Notes: generated from the letters alone by a model not told the origin. Numbered from the stretch's first letter, positions 23,330-32,933 are shown. The stretch: DNA of 49,989 nucleotides from Ruminococcus sp. (GCA_015066815.1 SVNR01000016.1:1-49989), one strand, 5' to 3'. Program-made: numbers and translations.

Positions 23330-25417
23330 ATGGCAGGGAAAAATAAACTCAGAGGAGAAAAAAGTAAAAAGCCTATCATAATAACTTTTGTAATATTGTT
23401 TCTTTTTCTGCTTGCAGGTGGAATGTATATTGCATATGTAATATACAATTATGAGTTGAAAACCAATAATGAAAAAATTGATATATCAGAATTATTGAAT
23501 GTACTGAATTATATATCCGATCCGGAAATAGTTGAGGAGTTTGATATATCAATGATACCGGTAATGCTAAAATATCAGATTACGAAAATATGGTGGTTGT
23601 ATGTTTCAGTGTTCCTGTTTATATTTCTTAATACGTCCAATACGAAGGATGATTTCAAAGGAATGGAACATGGCTCGGCTTCATGGGCAGATAAATATGC
23701 TGAAAAGAATTTTAAGGATAATACAGGTATTCCGGTTGCAAAAGATACATATGTAACAATACATAATCCAAAGAAAAAATATTATTTAAGTCATAATCTT
23801 AATGAGGTTGTTATTGGTGGATCTGGTGCTGGTAAGACGTTCAGGAAGATAAAGGTTGATATAATGCAAATGTTCGGCAGCTATGTTGTAACAGATCCTA
23901 AAGGTGAGTTATACAGAGATACCGCAAAATTTCTTAAAGAGCATGGATATAAAATAAGAGTACTGAATTTAATAAATATAGGATTCTCAAATTCCTATAA
24001 CCCGTTTGCATACATGGCCGAAGAGCAGGATGTTTTGAATGTTGCAGATCTTTTTATGAAGAATTCGGCTGGTGAAGGAGAAAAAGAAGATTTCTGGACC
24101 GGAGCTGCCCAAGATATGCTTGTGGCAATTATGGTGTATTTGTGGAAGAACAAGGATGAAACTCAGACGTTCGGAAGAGTACTTCGTTTGGTGAACAGTA
24201 TTCAATATAAAGACGGAAAGATTGATCCTATGTGTGAGCTTGCAAGATGCTTTAATACCCACATAATTGATTATCCAAATGACGTTGTTACAGTCAATTG
24301 GGCGTCTATTCAGGGGACACCACAGGAAACCCTGGGAAGTATCTGCAAAACATTGTCAACCAGACTTAGACTCTGGGCGGTGGAGGCTGTTGATGAGATA
24401 ACTACTTCCGATGAAATGGATTTTGATAATATCGGGAAAGAGAAAACGGCGGTGTTTTTGCTTATACCTGCAGCACGTCAGACGTATAAAGTTATAGCAA
24501 ATATATTTTATTCTCAATTATTTGAGCGTTTGATGCTTGTAGCTAATCGTGATTGTAACGGAAGATTGCCGTACTTGGTATCATGTGAACTTGACGAATT
24601 TGCAAATATTGGAAAAGTACCTAATTTTAATGAAACGCTTGCTGTAGTAAGATCCCATAACATAAGATTGTGTATTGTATTGCAGGGATTATCCCAACTT
24701 AAAGCTCTTTATGAAAAGACCTGGGAAAGCATTATTGGTAATTGTTCTATATTTACTTTCCTGGGTACAAATGATATGGATACAAAAGAATATGTATCAA
24801 AAAAACTTGGTAAAACAACTGTGCGAGTAGACTCAAGATCATATAATCGTGGAAATACCGGCGGAGGTTCTGATAGTGAGAATTTTATACAAAGAGATCT
24901 GCTCGCGGCTGATGAGATACCACAGGCAATCAGAGCAAAAGGGAAGACTAAAAAATATGGGGGCAGCTGCATAATATTTGTTGATGAATATAAACCTTTT
25001 TTTCTGCCAAAATATGATACACTCAGACATCCTATGATATTGAATACAGGAAGTTCATATGAAAAGGACTTTCATAATAATACAAATATAGAAACGGAGT
25101 ATGCAGAACACAGGCGTATCAGACATGAGAGCTATACCACACAGGTAACAGATTATTTTGAGAAGAAGAAAAACTCTGAAAAGGCAGCTATGCAGCAGGC
25201 AGCAGAATTAGAAGAAAATCGTCAGGAGGAACTTAAACAGTTGTTTGAGACATCCCAGTTCGGAATCGATATGACAGATTTTGAAGAGATACCGAATGAA
25301 ATAGAGATAGCTGATATGATTAACGAAGATGAATTCGAAACAGTTCTGGAAGAAGATGTGCCGGTTATTTCCGATGACATTAACCCAATGATCTCGAAAT
25401 TCATGAATAAGGAGTGA
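23330..25417 (+). CDS. VirD4/TraG-type coupling protein
   Basis: AAGGAGG precedes the ATG. The 695-residue protein has two N-terminal membrane helices (about 18-42 and 85-103) and then a hexameric ATPase domain. Walker A GGSGAGKT lies near residue 163, and the Walker B region SCELDEFANIG near residue 423 is followed by VRSHNIRLCIVLQGLSQL. VirD4 docks the relaxase-DNA complex and feeds it to the secretion channel. A polar, acidic C-terminal tail (about 600-695) may recognise substrate. It is the typical type IV coupling protein of Firmicutes ICEs. Confidence 0.93.
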   Translation: MAGKNKLRGEKSKKPIIITFVILFLFLLAGGMYIAYVIYNYELKTNNEKIDISELLNVLNYISDPEIVEEFDISMIPVMLKYQITKIWWLYVSVFLFIFLNTSNTKDDFKGMEHGSASWADKYAEKNFKDNTGIPVAKDTYVTIHNPKKKYYLSHNLNEVVIGGSGAGKTFRKIKVDIMQMFGSYVVTDPKGELYRDTAKFLKEHGYKIRVLNLINIGFSNSYNPFAYMAEEQDVLNVADLFMKNSAGEGEKEDFWTGAAQDMLVAIMVYLWKNKDETQTFGRVLRLVNSIQYKDGKIDPMCELARCFNTHIIDYPNDVVTVNWASIQGTPQETLGSICKTLSTRLRLWAVEAVDEITTSDEMDFDNIGKEKTAVFLLIPAARQTYKVIANIFYSQLFERLMLVANRDCNGRLPYLVSCELDEFANIGKVPNFNETLAVVRSHNIRLCIVLQGLSQLKALYEKTWESIIGNCSIFTFLGTNDMDTKEYVSKKLGKTTVRVDSRSYNRGNTGGGSDSENFIQRDLLAADEIPQAIRAKGKTKKYGGSCIIFVDEYKPFFLPKYDTLRHPMILNTGSSYEKDFHNNTNIETEYAEHRRIRHESYTTQVTDYFEKKKNSEKAAMQQAAELEENRQEELKQLFETSQFGIDMTDFEEIPNEIEIADMINEDEFETVLEEDVPVISDDINPMISKFMNKE

Positions 25418-25421
25418 TAGT

Positions 25422-26195
25422 ATGTATGATGAAAATGAGCAAATACAAAATATTCAGCAAGCAGCAAGAACTTGCAGTAATATAAGTAGGGAGATATACA
25501 GACTTTATACACAGCTTAAAGAGCATAATAAAATAACTGAAAAAGAAGCTATGAATCGTGCTTTACGAGAGATTATTAATCCGGATCCGGATTTTATCTT
25601 TACAGGTCAAACTACGGATTTAACATATTTTCGTAATACTAAATGTATGCCATTTGACTACATAAACAATATAAGCGATGAGCGTTTGAAGAGTGCAGTA
25701 AAAGATAATTTTAATCGTGCTGCACGAAAAGGATTGATACATATCGATCCTGAAAATCAAATGATTGCAATTACAGAGAAAGGACAAGCATTTATAGAAA
25801 AAAGTGAGTTTTGCAAGCAAGCGCTTGAGAATACTCAAAAAACATTGGAAAACAGTGATAAATGCATGGTTCTTAACGGCACGGAAACTGATATACAGAT
25901 ATTCAGACATAAACCTGAAATAAGTATAGGTGACATCATAAATAATGGATCTTCAGAAATGGGAAGTAAGGTGTTATCTAACTTTAGTCTGTTGCAGTCT
26001 AAAGGGTTGATTGATATTAATCAATCAGGGATAATGTCACTTACTGATGCAGGTAGAGATGTTTTAGCAAATCTTACTCAGAAGGGTGCCGCGTTGAAAA
26101 GTACAGCAGCACTTGGGACAGTCGGAGCTGTTATAGTAGTTGTTAAGAAGGCGGCGGATGTCGCTAAAACATTGATAAGTACACAAACTAAGTAA
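25422..26195 (+). CDS. Unknown protein with two winged-helix-like units and a C-terminal membrane segment
   Basis: The 257 residues contain two similar stretches that look like winged helices. One is near 95-125 (KGLIHIDPENQMIAITEKG) and the other near 190-220 (KGLIDINQSGIMSLTDAG); both show the GLI-D-x(n)-T-x-x-G wing pattern. The C-terminus has a small hydrophobic segment (TAALGTVGAVIVVV), perhaps a membrane anchor. It follows virD4 by four bases and precedes the pilin genes, so it is part of the transfer operon. A membrane-tethered regulator or assembly factor is possible. I do not recognise a named family. Confidence 0.6.
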   Translation: MYDENEQIQNIQQAARTCSNISREIYRLYTQLKEHNKITEKEAMNRALREIINPDPDFIFTGQTTDLTYFRNTKCMPFDYINNISDERLKSAVKDNFNRAARKGLIHIDPENQMIAITEKGQAFIEKSEFCKQALENTQKTLENSDKCMVLNGTETDIQIFRHKPEISIGDIINNGSSEMGSKVLSNFSLLQSKGLIDINQSGIMSLTDAGRDVLANLTQKGAALKSTAALGTVGAVIVVVKKAADVAKTLISTQTK

Positions 26196-26256
26196 ATCAT
26201 CATCTTGAGATGGTTTAAATAAATATTTTATAATTAATTTTAAGGAGGATTTTCTG

Positions 26257-26631
26257 ATGAAAATCAAAGAAATCAAAAACGAAGGTGTATCAAAGATGAA
26301 GAAGATTAAGAAAAGTCTTGCTAAAACATTTGCAGCAGTTATTAGTGCGGGGGTTATCGCAAGCAGTACAATTATCGGTGTTTATGCTGAAGGAGAAGCT
26401 GCCGGTGGAAATACAGGAACTGATCCGGGCGGCTTTGCCAAAGATATGCTTGGATATGCATGGTGGGCGATTATTGCGATATGTGGTATATTCGCTGCTT
26501 TGGGATTGGTAAAACTTGTACAGGGTCAGTCCGAGGAAGATACCAGGGCAAGGAACAATGGTTTAGTTACTTTGGTTATTTCCGGTTTAGCTTTAGTTGT
26601 TATCTTACTTATAAAGACTAAGACAACCTGA
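26257..26631 (+). CDS. VirB2/TrbC-like pilin (major)
   Basis: AAGGAGG eight bases before ATG 26257 is one of the strongest ribosome sites in the element. The 124-residue product has a basic signal sequence ending near VYAEG, a glycine-rich stretch (GGNTGTDPGG) and two membrane helices (about 68-88 and 103-118) with a polar LVKLVQGQSEEDTRARNN loop between them. This is the VirB2-like pilin layout. It would build the conjugative pore or short pilus. A perfect hairpin terminator follows at once, a usual way to stabilise and amplify pilin mRNA. Confidence 0.72.
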   Translation: MKIKEIKNEGVSKMKKIKKSLAKTFAAVISAGVIASSTIIGVYAEGEAAGGNTGTDPGGFAKDMLGYAWWAIIAICGIFAALGLVKLVQGQSEEDTRARNNGLVTLVISGLALVVILLIKTKTT

Positions 26632-26663
26632 TATGAACAGTAAACAATATTTGTTTTATGTTA

Positions 26664-26701
26664 TGCAAGAGGGTGCTCAGATACCCTCTTGCAATTTTTT
26701 T
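26664..26701 (+). terminator. Intra-operon terminator between the pilin genes
   Basis: TGCAAGAGGGT pairs perfectly with ACCCTCTTGCA around an 8-base loop and is followed by a seven-T run. It sits inside the transfer operon, 33 bases after the major pilin gene, so it should lower expression of everything downstream. Confidence 0.85.
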
Positions 26702-26713
26702 AGGAGGTTGAAA

Positions 26714-26917
26714 ATGAGTGCTATAGGGCAGCTTACTAAAACTATACTTGATTTTAGCCAGGGAGGACTCGGCTTGATTGCGGCATATGGTGTAGTAAAG
26801 ATTATTAAAGGAAGAGCTGACGATGATCCCCGATCGGTAACAGAAGGCTTTACTATGACTCTGATAAGTGTTGTAATAATTGCTGTTATCGATGTAATAA
26901 AGTTGAACTTGACATAG
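26714..26917 (+). CDS. Second small VirB2-like membrane protein
   Basis: The start at ATG 26714 follows AGGAGG by six bases; the longer frame from 26633 runs through the terminator and is rejected. The 67 residues form two membrane segments (GLIAAYGVVKII and MTLISVVIIAVIDVI) joined by a polar loop, KGRADDDPRSVTEG. The loop aligns in position with the KLVQGQSEEDTRARNNG loop of the preceding pilin, so this looks like a short, signal-less paralogue. It may be a minor pilin or a channel component. Confidence 0.6.
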   Translation: MSAIGQLTKTILDFSQGGLGLIAAYGVVKIIKGRADDDPRSVTEGFTMTLISVVIIAVIDVIKLNLT

Positions 26918-26929
26918 TGGAGGAGTGTT

Positions 26930-28312
26930 ATGAAAAAAAGACTAATTCTAAAGGCGTGTTGTTCTGTGATGATAGCTTTTATGCTTTGTATTTCATTATC
27001 AGATGGTATGTTTTGTGAAGCGTTAACTATACCACAGCAGATTCATGAACTAAATAAAAGAATAGATAGCCTCAATAATAAGATTGATAATAGTTTTAAT
27101 GAACACAGAAATGATTACCATCAGAATACTACAATTGGCGATCTTAACATACCAACAGCTGCGTATAATTGGACTAATATACGTGCAGATGAGGCGGAGA
27201 GCCGAGCGTATAATCGTGCTATGAATGACTTGGTTCCAAGATTAGAAAAGCTTGAAAGAAACGGCGGAGGCGCATCAGCACAGGATGTCACCGACTTGAA
27301 AAATAAAGTTGATGGAACAAACAATAAGCTGGATCAGAATGCAGAAAAAGTAGATAACATACAGAAGACACTTGATGATATTACTAAAAAAAGTGAAAAC
27401 AGCAGCGATTCATCTGCGAGAAATAGTTTGTATGCCATGACAGATGCCATGATAGCAAAAACTAATGATCTATGGAATACAGTAGGCGGAATCTTTTTAC
27501 TGAACAGCAGTTGGGCAGACCAAATGGGTGTACTGGAGTTTTTTGGGTGGTCGATAGATATCGATTCGTATGCAAATAGCCCTATACATACGGCATTGAA
27601 ATTAGTAGCGTATAGTATTGTTTTGTTGTTCTTTTCTATAACCATTGTAGAAAGCACAGTTAAATATGAAATGATATCGCTAAAAGGTTTTATTATAATG
27701 ACTGCACGGTTAGGAATATCAAAGCTTCTTATAGATAAAAGTGGTTATATATGCCTTAAAATAATACAAATCGTAAGAGAGACTATAGGATCAGTGTTTA
27801 AAGCTGCTGGTGGAGTTAATGGTGAAGCTTTAAATTCGATCATGAATCCAAATCCAACAAAAGATATAATGAAGAGCATAGCGCCAAGTAAGCTTCCTTT
27901 CATAGGTGAACTCGTTGATGCAATAGTTGCTTTTATTTATATTATTCCACTTGTATTAACAGCATTGGCAGTTATGATTGTAGCAGCTATTATTATCATT
28001 CGTATGTTGCTTTGGTCAGTTGATCTGGCTATACTTGTATCAGTTTCTCCTTTATATATATCTTGTTGGTCATCAGATGTAACAAAGCAATATTGTAAAA
28101 ACTTTATCGTGACATTTATACAAGCATCAGCTCAACTTCTTTATATGGCGTTAGTTTATTTTATATTCAGAAAGTGGTTGGTAAACAGTACGGGCGTAGA
28201 GACGAGTATGACTGTATATTTGACAAAAATTGTGCCAAATGTTATAGTTATGATAGCAATGGCAATAATGATGATAAAGCCACCGAAATTTTTATCGAAT
28301 ATGCTGAAGTGA
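26930..28312 (+). CDS. VirB6/TrbL-like polytopic channel protein
   Basis: The 460-residue protein begins with a signal sequence ending near CEALT. A coiled-coil extracellular region follows (about 35-160: ELNKRIDSLNNKIDN, DLKNKVDGTNNKL), and then about six membrane helices (about 223-445) including IYIIPLVLTALAVMIVAAI and the WSVDLAILVSVSPLYIS region. VirB6/TrbL proteins form the inner-membrane part of the DNA channel. The family position is inferred from topology and gene order. The coiled-coil head may contact the pilin or cell wall. Confidence 0.7.
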   Translation: MKKRLILKACCSVMIAFMLCISLSDGMFCEALTIPQQIHELNKRIDSLNNKIDNSFNEHRNDYHQNTTIGDLNIPTAAYNWTNIRADEAESRAYNRAMNDLVPRLEKLERNGGGASAQDVTDLKNKVDGTNNKLDQNAEKVDNIQKTLDDITKKSENSSDSSARNSLYAMTDAMIAKTNDLWNTVGGIFLLNSSWADQMGVLEFFGWSIDIDSYANSPIHTALKLVAYSIVLLFFSITIVESTVKYEMISLKGFIIMTARLGISKLLIDKSGYICLKIIQIVRETIGSVFKAAGGVNGEALNSIMNPNPTKDIMKSIAPSKLPFIGELVDAIVAFIYIIPLVLTALAVMIVAAIIIIRMLLWSVDLAILVSVSPLYISCWSSDVTKQYCKNFIVTFIQASAQLLYMALVYFIFRKWLVNSTGVETSMTVYLTKIVPNVIVMIAMAIMMIKPPKFLSNMLK

Positions 28313-28322
28313 GGAAAATAAG

Positions 28323-29261
28323 ATGAAAAAAATATTATTATCATGTATACTGGCGTCAATACTGGTTGGAGTTGCGGCATGCGGAAAAGAAAAAAACACG
28401 GAAACTTTAAGTTACACTTCTGATACTCCTGAAGAGTCTACAACAGTAGCGACGGCTGCTCCTGTATGTATAGATATCTTTGAAAACGTAGAGTTTGTGG
28501 ATATCAAAGAGGTTTTTGATTATTTAAATGATGAGGGAGAACAGGAATATAATCTCTATCCGGGTATCGGATGTTTTACAACAGAGAAAAATCCGTATTG
28601 GGGCGAGTACATAAAAACGAAAGAAGACTATTATCTTACGAACTCTTATTTTATGGCTTCGCAGGAGGTAAGTCTCGCTGGTATCAAGGTTGAATTGAGG
28701 TTTTGTTCTCCAATAGGTTTTGAAAGATACTTAGAAGAAAACAATTATGTTATATCAGAAACTACTAAAGAGTATTTTATACCTAATGAGGGATTTGAGA
28801 TGAGTCTGTTATCTGAAAAATACTATACTCCGGAAGTTTCAAAGGAAGTGGATAAATTTTTAATGGACTCAATCTCAGAAGAGAAACAATTATCGGACTA
28901 TGAAGTATCAGGCAGATATCTTGTTGTGCCAACATCGGAGGCTATAGAGAAATCTAGTGCAAGTATATACTATGGACTTAAAGACTGGACTTCAAATGTG
29001 GAATTTCAAGGACGAGCATTAGCAGTGCGGACGGATTACATTATCGATGGAGTGTATTATATCTTGAAAAACAAAAATTCTGGAGAGTATATACTTCGTT
29101 CATCACATCCGATAATAAAAAATAATAAGGTTATCAAAAATGAATTTCGTGTTCATAATCCGCTTACGACTTTAGTAGAAGGTGCTCCATATGATTCATT
29201 TGATGCTGCCTATGGCGATATTCAACGTATTGAGGATCGGCTTATAATAACGCTTGAATAA
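28323..29261 (+). CDS. Lipoprotein of unknown function in the transfer operon
   Basis: The 312 residues start with a lipoprotein signal ending LVGVAAC (Cys20), then a Thr/Ser/Glu-rich linker (about 25-50) and a soluble domain without recognised motifs. Aromatic and acidic residues are frequent (YNLYPGIGC, NPYWGEYI). It probably sits on the outer face of the membrane. It ends the first transfer block. Possible roles are mating-pair contact or exclusion, both speculative. Confidence 0.7.
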   Translation: MKKILLSCILASILVGVAACGKEKNTETLSYTSDTPEESTTVATAAPVCIDIFENVEFVDIKEVFDYLNDEGEQEYNLYPGIGCFTTEKNPYWGEYIKTKEDYYLTNSYFMASQEVSLAGIKVELRFCSPIGFERYLEENNYVISETTKEYFIPNEGFEMSLLSEKYYTPEVSKEVDKFLMDSISEEKQLSDYEVSGRYLVVPTSEAIEKSSASIYYGLKDWTSNVEFQGRALAVRTDYIIDGVYYILKNKNSGEYILRSSHPIIKNNKVIKNEFRVHNPLTTLVEGAPYDSFDAAYGDIQRIEDRLIITLE

Positions 29262-29314
29262 TGATTGACATTTGAATTTTCAGATGATAAAATTAAAGGA
29301 GAAAAGCTATAATA

Positions 29315-30023
29315 AGCCTTGATTTTCCTGAACCGGTTGTAATCTATCTTCGTAAGGGCAAAAATATATATACTGAGCATAAGGTCAATCTTAACCTTCC
29401 TGGATCTGAAAATCCGATCGAGTATAAGGCAAAGGTCAGATACGTTGCAGATTATACGATTCAGGACATGATAAATCAGAAGTGTTCCTCTTATTCCTTT
29501 TTTTCCAATGCGTTTTGAAGAAGAAATCAGTAAAACACATGATGCTGCCTTTGAAGAAAGCATGAACAGTAATATATGTGATCTTATAAACCAGCTCAGA
29601 AATCAAGTGAAGATGAACGAGCTGGAAATAAAAGATTATAATTATATAACTACTGCAATGGGCAAGATATATGATGGACTTATTTCAAAATCAAAGGTCG
29701 GGAATACGTTAATAGATGAGAAAGGGGCGAAACAGACTATGGATACAATATTAGATGAGAAACTAACATTTTTTGATATCTATGAGTTTGAAAAGCAGGC
29801 ACAAGCTAAAGGAGAGGCTAAAGGAATAGAAAAAGGAATAGAAAAAGGAATAGAAAAAGGAATAGAAAAGCATGCGATATTTACAGCAAATGTTATGCTG
29901 CAGAATGGTGAGACAGACGAGAAAATAATGATGTACACAAATCTCAGTCAGGCTTCAGTCAGCAAGCTCAGAGCTAACTTTGAGAAGGCTCATGTTGATA
30001 AGCAGCCGGAAATAAAAATGTAA
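29315..30023 (+). pseudogene. Decayed Rpn-like nuclease gene (5' truncated, frameshifted)
   Basis: The frame from about 29315 encodes SLDFPEPVVIYLRKGK, KAKVRYVADYTIQDMINQK, then breaks. One base over, the frame continues with VPLIPFFPMRFEEEIS through to 30023. Both parts align in order with the middle and C-terminal parts of the intact protein at 17538-18617 (EPVVIYLRK, AKVKFVEDYNIDDMI, PMIPFYPMRYE), so this is one gene with a +1 frameshift near 29483. The N-terminal nuclease core is missing. The tail has a 12-bp tandem repeat encoding GIEK about four times. It interrupts the two halves of the transfer region. Confidence 0.85.
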
Positions 30024-30032
30024 TATAAAAAC

Positions 30033-30047
30033 GTGCTATAATAGCAC
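30033..30047. promoter_or_regulatory. Palindrome GTGCTATAATAGCAC containing a -10 box
   Basis: A 15-base palindrome centred on TATAAT (30037-30042). The same 15 bases occur at 48641-48655 before the integrase. No good -35 lies 17 bases upstream at either site. It may be a promoter under control of a factor that binds the palindrome, here upstream of the prgI-virB4 genes, although a terminator lies between. Confidence 0.5.
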
Positions 30048-30062
30048 AAAATACAGTTCAAT

Positions 30063-30114
30063 AGAGCTGTATCAAGTAACCTGAAAAATCAGTTATTTGA
30101 TACAGCTCTTTTTA
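30063..30114 (+). terminator. Strong terminator or attenuator before prgI
   Basis: AGAGCTGTATCAAGTAAC (30063-30080) pairs with 30092-30109 with one mismatch and is followed by TTTTT. It lies between the palindromic promoter and prgI, so it could act as an attenuator for the virB4 block as well as end the pseudogene transcript. Confidence 0.8.
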
Positions 30115-30133
30115 TATGTGACGGAGGAATGAT

Positions 30134-30445
30134 ATGATAAAAGTAAGAGTTACTAAAAACATTATACGGAAAAATGAAGTAGCCTTTGGTTTGAACTTGT
30201 CACAGGCAATTGTGGCAGCAATAGGAGTGATTATTGGACTCCTTGAAGGAGCTTTATTGGATGGTCACGTCAGTACAGACACAAAGATGACAATAATATT
30301 TTTTACAATAGCGATTTTTATATTTTGTGGGGTAATACAGATAAACGGAATGTCAGTTATTACACTGCTGGGTAAATCGCTAAAGGGCGTTGATAAACGT
30401 CCATTTGATAGAAAGGGTGTTTACAATGATAAAAAAGAAAAGTAA
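30134..30445 (+). CDS. PrgI family protein (VirB3-like)
   Basis: The 103 residues have an N-terminal beta-like segment (MIKVRVTKNIIRKNEVAFGL), the LSQAIVAAIGVIIGLLEGA helix, a second helix (IIFFTIAIFIFCGVI) and a short cytosolic tail with KRPFD. This is the PrgI/VirB3 pattern. It always accompanies VirB4 and helps anchor it at the membrane. GGAGGA precedes the ATG. It overlaps virB4 by 20 bases. Confidence 0.85.
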   Translation: MIKVRVTKNIIRKNEVAFGLNLSQAIVAAIGVIIGLLEGALLDGHVSTDTKMTIIFFTIAIFIFCGVIQINGMSVITLLGKSLKGVDKRPFDRKGVYNDKKEK

Positions 30446-32933
30446 AAACGGGATCTTTTTTAAAAAATCAATGGCTGTACCTAAGAATGCGCAGGATACA
30501 ATACCTTTTATAGAAGTATATGACAATGGTTTGTTTTTAGTTGATGAAGAGACGTATACATTGATTTTTGCCTTCGAGAATATTGATTATTCTCTGATGA
30601 GAGATGAGGAACAAAAAGAGATATATGCACGTTATACAAAACTTATGAATGCATTGCCGGCAGATATTAAGTATCAGGAATTTATTATGAACAGTAAAAT
30701 AGATCCTGAAAAGCTTAGAAATATACTTATTCCGGCTGAAAGACAGTATGGAGATCTTTATGATGATTACTGTGGTATGCAGGAAAATCTTATTAAAGAA
30801 GCTCAGACTGCCTCGGCAGAAAAAATAATGCTTATAGCAATGAGCTACAAGCCGGAAACTAAGGTTGATGATGTCAATGTACTGTTTAAATACTATCGAG
30901 AACTGCAAGTGTTTTTTGATCTATTGAGGATAAGCACACGTCAGCTTATGCCGGAAGAAGTTTTTGAGGTGCTTTATCAGTATTATCATCCATTTGCCAT
31001 AACAGAATTTAAACTTCCTGCTAATATTTTTAAATCCGGTGGAAGAATAAAAGACTATATAGCTCCATCAATGTTTGCCTTCAAATCTAAGGAAGTAGAA
31101 GTAGGTACAGCATTTACAAGGGTTATGTATATGAAAAGTTACGATCGTGATCTTGATGATGAGTTCATAAAAGATATGGTTGATAATAACTTTAAAGTTA
31201 CTTTAGCCAAGCATGTAAAGCGTGTTGATAAGGGCGATGCGTCCGAAAAGGTTCGAAAGGAAATATTGAACGTTCAGAGTTCTGTGCAGGACCGAATGGC
31301 TAAGAACAAAAAGGATGGAACAAATTTTATACCATTCAGGTTGTCGGAGAAGCTAAAAGAGCTTGAAGAAATACAGAATAGATTATCAAGCTCCAATGTT
31401 GAACTGTTTGAACTTTGCATATTGATCTCAATATCTGCGGAAACAAAGGAAGAACTTGATGAGATAACGCAAAGTCTCATTAATAAAGCGCGCAGACATC
31501 AAGTGAAGCTTGATGTTCTTGTACGTCAGCAGGAAAAAGCTATGAATTCTGTTTTACCGTTTGCGAATAACAAGTTTGATGGTAAATTTGGAAATTCTAT
31601 AAGTTCATATCTTCTTTCCGATGCTATCAGTGTTCTTGTACCTTTTTCATACAGATCGTATTTTAATCAGAATGGTATCAGTTATGGGAAAAATCAGATA
31701 ACAAATGCGGCTGTTGTTTTAGATCGTACTGATGAGATGAACAGCAACGGATTTACTCTTGGTACGTCTGGGTCAGGCAAGTCGATGTTTACTAAATCAG
31801 AAATAGAAGACGTTTTATTCAGATATCCTGAAGATGAGATAATTGTAATAGATCCTGAAAGAGAGTATCTTGAGCTTATAAAAGAAAAGAACTTTGATGG
31901 AGAAGCGTTCAGACTGTCTGCTGATTCAAAAACAACTATGAATATTTTTGACATCGATCTTGACTATTCTGAAGAAGGTATGAGTGCTATAGCGCTGAAA
32001 TCATCTTTTTTGATTACTGTGGTGGAAACAGCAAAAGGACAAGTACTGACAGCTCAGGAACGTTCTGTTATTGATCGATGCGTAAGATTTGTTTATGAGA
32101 AATATATGAAGACTCATAATGAAGATGATTTGCCAACGCTTACAGATTTCTATAATATTCTTATTGAGCAAAATGAACCGGAAGCTAAGAATATAGCACT
32201 TGCCCTTGAGATCTATGCCACAGGTTCATTCAAATGTTTTGCAAACAAGACGAACCTTACTATGAAAAAAAGATTTCTTGTATTTGACCTTTTTGATATG
32301 GGTGAGCAGCTCAGGGCTGTTGGACTTCAGATTATTCTCGAATATCTTTGGCAGAGAGTTATTTCAAATAAGAATAAAGGAATTCGCACCTGGGTATGGA
32401 TAGATGAATTTTCTATTATGTTTACAGATGGCTCAGGGCGTGAAACTACAAAATCAGGTGATTTTTTCGCTCAGGTATATAAAAGAATAAGAAAGCATGG
32501 TGGTGTAATTACAGGAGCAACACAGAACATAAAAGAAGTTCTTGAGTCTAAACAAGCGTCGCTTATGCTTGGTAATGCGGAGTTTGTTGTTTTGCTGCAA
32601 CAGAAAAACAGCGAGATAAAACAGGTGGTGGATTTGTTTGAATTGTCTCCGTCGCAGGAAATGTATCTTAAGACCGGAGAAAAAGGAACAGGGCTTATTA
32701 TTTGCGGAAAAAAAGTAATTCCATTTTCAAAAAAGATACCTAAAAGTCGTCTTTATGATATCATGTCAACTAATTTCAAAGAGAAACAGGAACGTATGAG
32801 AAATTCAACTACTGAGATTAATATCAAGTTTAATCTCTCAGATCTTGAGAAAATTACAGATGCAGCTGCAAAAAAGGGGATGGATATCGTAGAGTATATA
32901 GTTTCTTGTTGTAATAGAGAGGAAGGCATCTAA
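30426..32933 (+). CDS. VirB4/TraE-type conjugation ATPase
   Basis: I choose ATG 30426 (GAAAGGGTG six bases upstream), giving 835 residues. The N-terminal part contains the VirB4 membrane-proximal region. The C-terminal half is an ATPase with Walker A GTSGSGKS near residue 446, IIVIDPEREYLEL, Walker B RTWVWIDEFSIMF near 658 and GGVITGATQNIKE. VirB4 powers assembly of the channel and pilin extraction. Its start lies inside prgI and its end overlaps the next gene by one base, so the whole block is translationally coupled. Confidence 0.94.
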   Translation: MIKKKSKNGIFFKKSMAVPKNAQDTIPFIEVYDNGLFLVDEETYTLIFAFENIDYSLMRDEEQKEIYARYTKLMNALPADIKYQEFIMNSKIDPEKLRNILIPAERQYGDLYDDYCGMQENLIKEAQTASAEKIMLIAMSYKPETKVDDVNVLFKYYRELQVFFDLLRISTRQLMPEEVFEVLYQYYHPFAITEFKLPANIFKSGGRIKDYIAPSMFAFKSKEVEVGTAFTRVMYMKSYDRDLDDEFIKDMVDNNFKVTLAKHVKRVDKGDASEKVRKEILNVQSSVQDRMAKNKKDGTNFIPFRLSEKLKELEEIQNRLSSSNVELFELCILISISAETKEELDEITQSLINKARRHQVKLDVLVRQQEKAMNSVLPFANNKFDGKFGNSISSYLLSDAISVLVPFSYRSYFNQNGISYGKNQITNAAVVLDRTDEMNSNGFTLGTSGSGKSMFTKSEIEDVLFRYPEDEIIVIDPEREYLELIKEKNFDGEAFRLSADSKTTMNIFDIDLDYSEEGMSAIALKSSFLITVVETAKGQVLTAQERSVIDRCVRFVYEKYMKTHNEDDLPTLTDFYNILIEQNEPEAKNIALALEIYATGSFKCFANKTNLTMKKRFLVFDLFDMGEQLRAVGLQIILEYLWQRVISNKNKGIRTWVWIDEFSIMFTDGSGRETTKSGDFFAQVYKRIRKHGGVITGATQNIKEVLESKQASLMLGNAEFVVLLQQKNSEIKQVVDLFELSPSQEMYLKTGEKGTGLIICGKKVIPFSKKIPKSRLYDIMSTNFKEKQERMRNSTTEINIKFNLSDLEKITDAAAKKGMDIVEYIVSCCNREEGI

